A stretch of 7,049 nt of DNA from Rubritepida sp. (GTDB lineage Bacteria > Pseudomonadota > Alphaproteobacteria > Acetobacterales > Acetobacteraceae). The stretch lies in the NCBI GenBank assembly GCA_028291485.1, contig JAQGHZ010000759.1:1-7049 (forward strand). Direction: 5' to 3'. Each line of letters opens with the position of its first letter. Within the stretch, counting starts at the first letter, position 1. The translations under genes were made by a program, and so were the position numbers. The notes under the pieces were generated by a model that was not told the DNA's origin, searched no databases, and saw nothing but the letters and a program-made list of their open reading frames with translations. Below, piece by piece: positions 6,489-7,049 of the stretch.

Positions 6489-7049
6489 TCAAAGCCGAAC
6501 CGCGCGCAGGCGCAGCGAGTTGGCGATGACCGACACCGACCTCAGCGCCATGGCCAGTGCCGCGACGATCGGACTGAGCAGCATTCCCGTAAACGGGTAG
6601 AGCAGGCCCGCGGCGATCGGGATGCCCAGGCCATTATAAACGAATGCGAAGAACAGATTCTGCCTGATATTCGTCATCACGGTCCGGCTCAGCGTCCGCG
6701 CTCGCGCGATGCCCGCCAGGTCGCCCTTCACCAGCGTCACGCCCGCGCTCTGCATGGCGACGTCCGTGCCCGTTCCCATGGCGATGCCGACATCCGCCTC
6801 GGCCAGAGCGGGAGCGTCGTTTACACCGTCCCCCGCCATGGCGACGACTTTCCCCTGTGCCCCTGAGCTCCCGGACCATACGGTGCTTATCCTCGGGGAG
6901 GACATCACCCTGGAACTCTTCGATGCCGAGCTTGCGGGCGATCGCTTCGGCCGTTGTCCGGTTATCGCCGGTCAGCATGACAATGCGAATACCTTGGTCT
7001 CGCAGGCTCGCCAGCGCGGCAGGTGTCGTATCCTTGATGGGGTCGGCCA
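6489..7049 (-). pseudogene. copA: Cu+-exporting P1B-type ATPase (copA-like), C-terminal part, frameshifted
   Basis: The reading frame enters at the right edge on the minus strand and covers the end of the ATP-binding/phosphorylation region and the last two membrane helices. In one frame it reads ADPIKDTTPAALASLRDQG, MLTGDN, then EDKHRMVRELR, which are standard P-domain elements. It resumes in another frame with AQGKVVAMAGDGVNDAPALA (GDGVND hinge motif at 6816-6833), GIAMGTGTDVA, TM7 with the Cu-binding YN pair (FAFVYNGLGIP; Tyr-Asn codons at 6633-6638) and TM8 with MALRSVSV. The frames join at a CCCC run at 6860-6863 on the plus strand; deleting one C restores a continuous protein of about 185 visible residues. 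YN and M..(S)S class it as P1B-1, moving Cu+ or Ag+ out of the cytoplasm. As sequenced the product would stop without the hinge and TM7-8. The DKTGT, CPC and metal-binding domains are outside the window. TM8 also carries Arg in place of the first Ser of the MxxSS motif. Confidence 0.85.

Noticed and set aside
6324..6866. Plus-strand frame of 180 codons across the copA region.
   Set aside because: Shadow of the minus-strand ATPase, whose GDGVND, YN and TM8 motifs are clear.
6855..6868. Programmed ribosomal frameshift in copA, as known for E. coli copA.
   Set aside because: The known event is near the N-terminal metal-binding domain and makes a chaperone; here the shift lies in the P-domain at a plain GGGG run and no useful short product would result.
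1..7049. CRISPR array, tRNA/rRNA genes, attachment sites or an origin.
   Set aside because: No regularly spaced repeats, tRNA-like cloverleaf, rRNA sequence or iteron series was seen.

Overview
The window is a piece of a copper/silver resistance island from a high-GC bacterium. The strongly G/C-biased third codon positions and the style of the CusB metal-binding module suggest an alphaproteobacterium of the Rhodospirillales/Acetobacteraceae kind; this is an inference from composition and familiarity, not a placement.

Layout. Positions 1-4992 hold a plus-strand tripartite efflux operon: the 3' end of a TolC-type outer-membrane factor (cusC-like), a complete membrane-fusion adaptor (cusB-like) and a complete heavy-metal RND pump (cusA-like). 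The genes are joined by 4-base stop/start overlaps, so they are probably translationally coupled. Starting on the last base of cusA is a decayed, N-terminally truncated and frameshifted remnant of a DUF411/CopG-type copper protein (4992-5157). An unrecognised gene of about 190 codons (5242-5811) follows. A short scar resembling an IS3-family transposase (about 5861-5967) separates this strand from the next block.

The right end is on the minus strand and converges on the cus operon. It holds the C-terminal part of a Cu+ P1B-type ATPase (copA-like), broken by a one-base frameshift, then a gap of about 320 bases without a recognisable gene, then a complete 66-residue HMA copper chaperone (copZ-like). 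The chaperone has its own good candidate for a CueR/MerR-type copper promoter.

How the parts would work together: the CopZ-like chaperone would bind cytoplasmic Cu(I) and pass it to the inner-membrane ATPase, which moves it to the periplasm. CusCBA would carry Cu(I)/Ag(I) from periplasm or cytoplasm across the outer membrane. A CopG-like DUF411 protein would have been a periplasmic copper-handling accessory. In this window the ATPase and the DUF411 gene look inactivated, while the RND pump, adaptor and chaperone look intact. No CusF, CusRS or CueR gene is visible.

The most useful second looks are: the two-copy metal-binding module in CusB, of which only one copy keeps the three-methionine site; the absence in CusA of one outer methionine pair although the rest of the methionine relay is preserved; the two lesions in copA; the DUF411 fossil; and the unknown gene between the two copper blocks. 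I found no clear evidence of a wholly new system.
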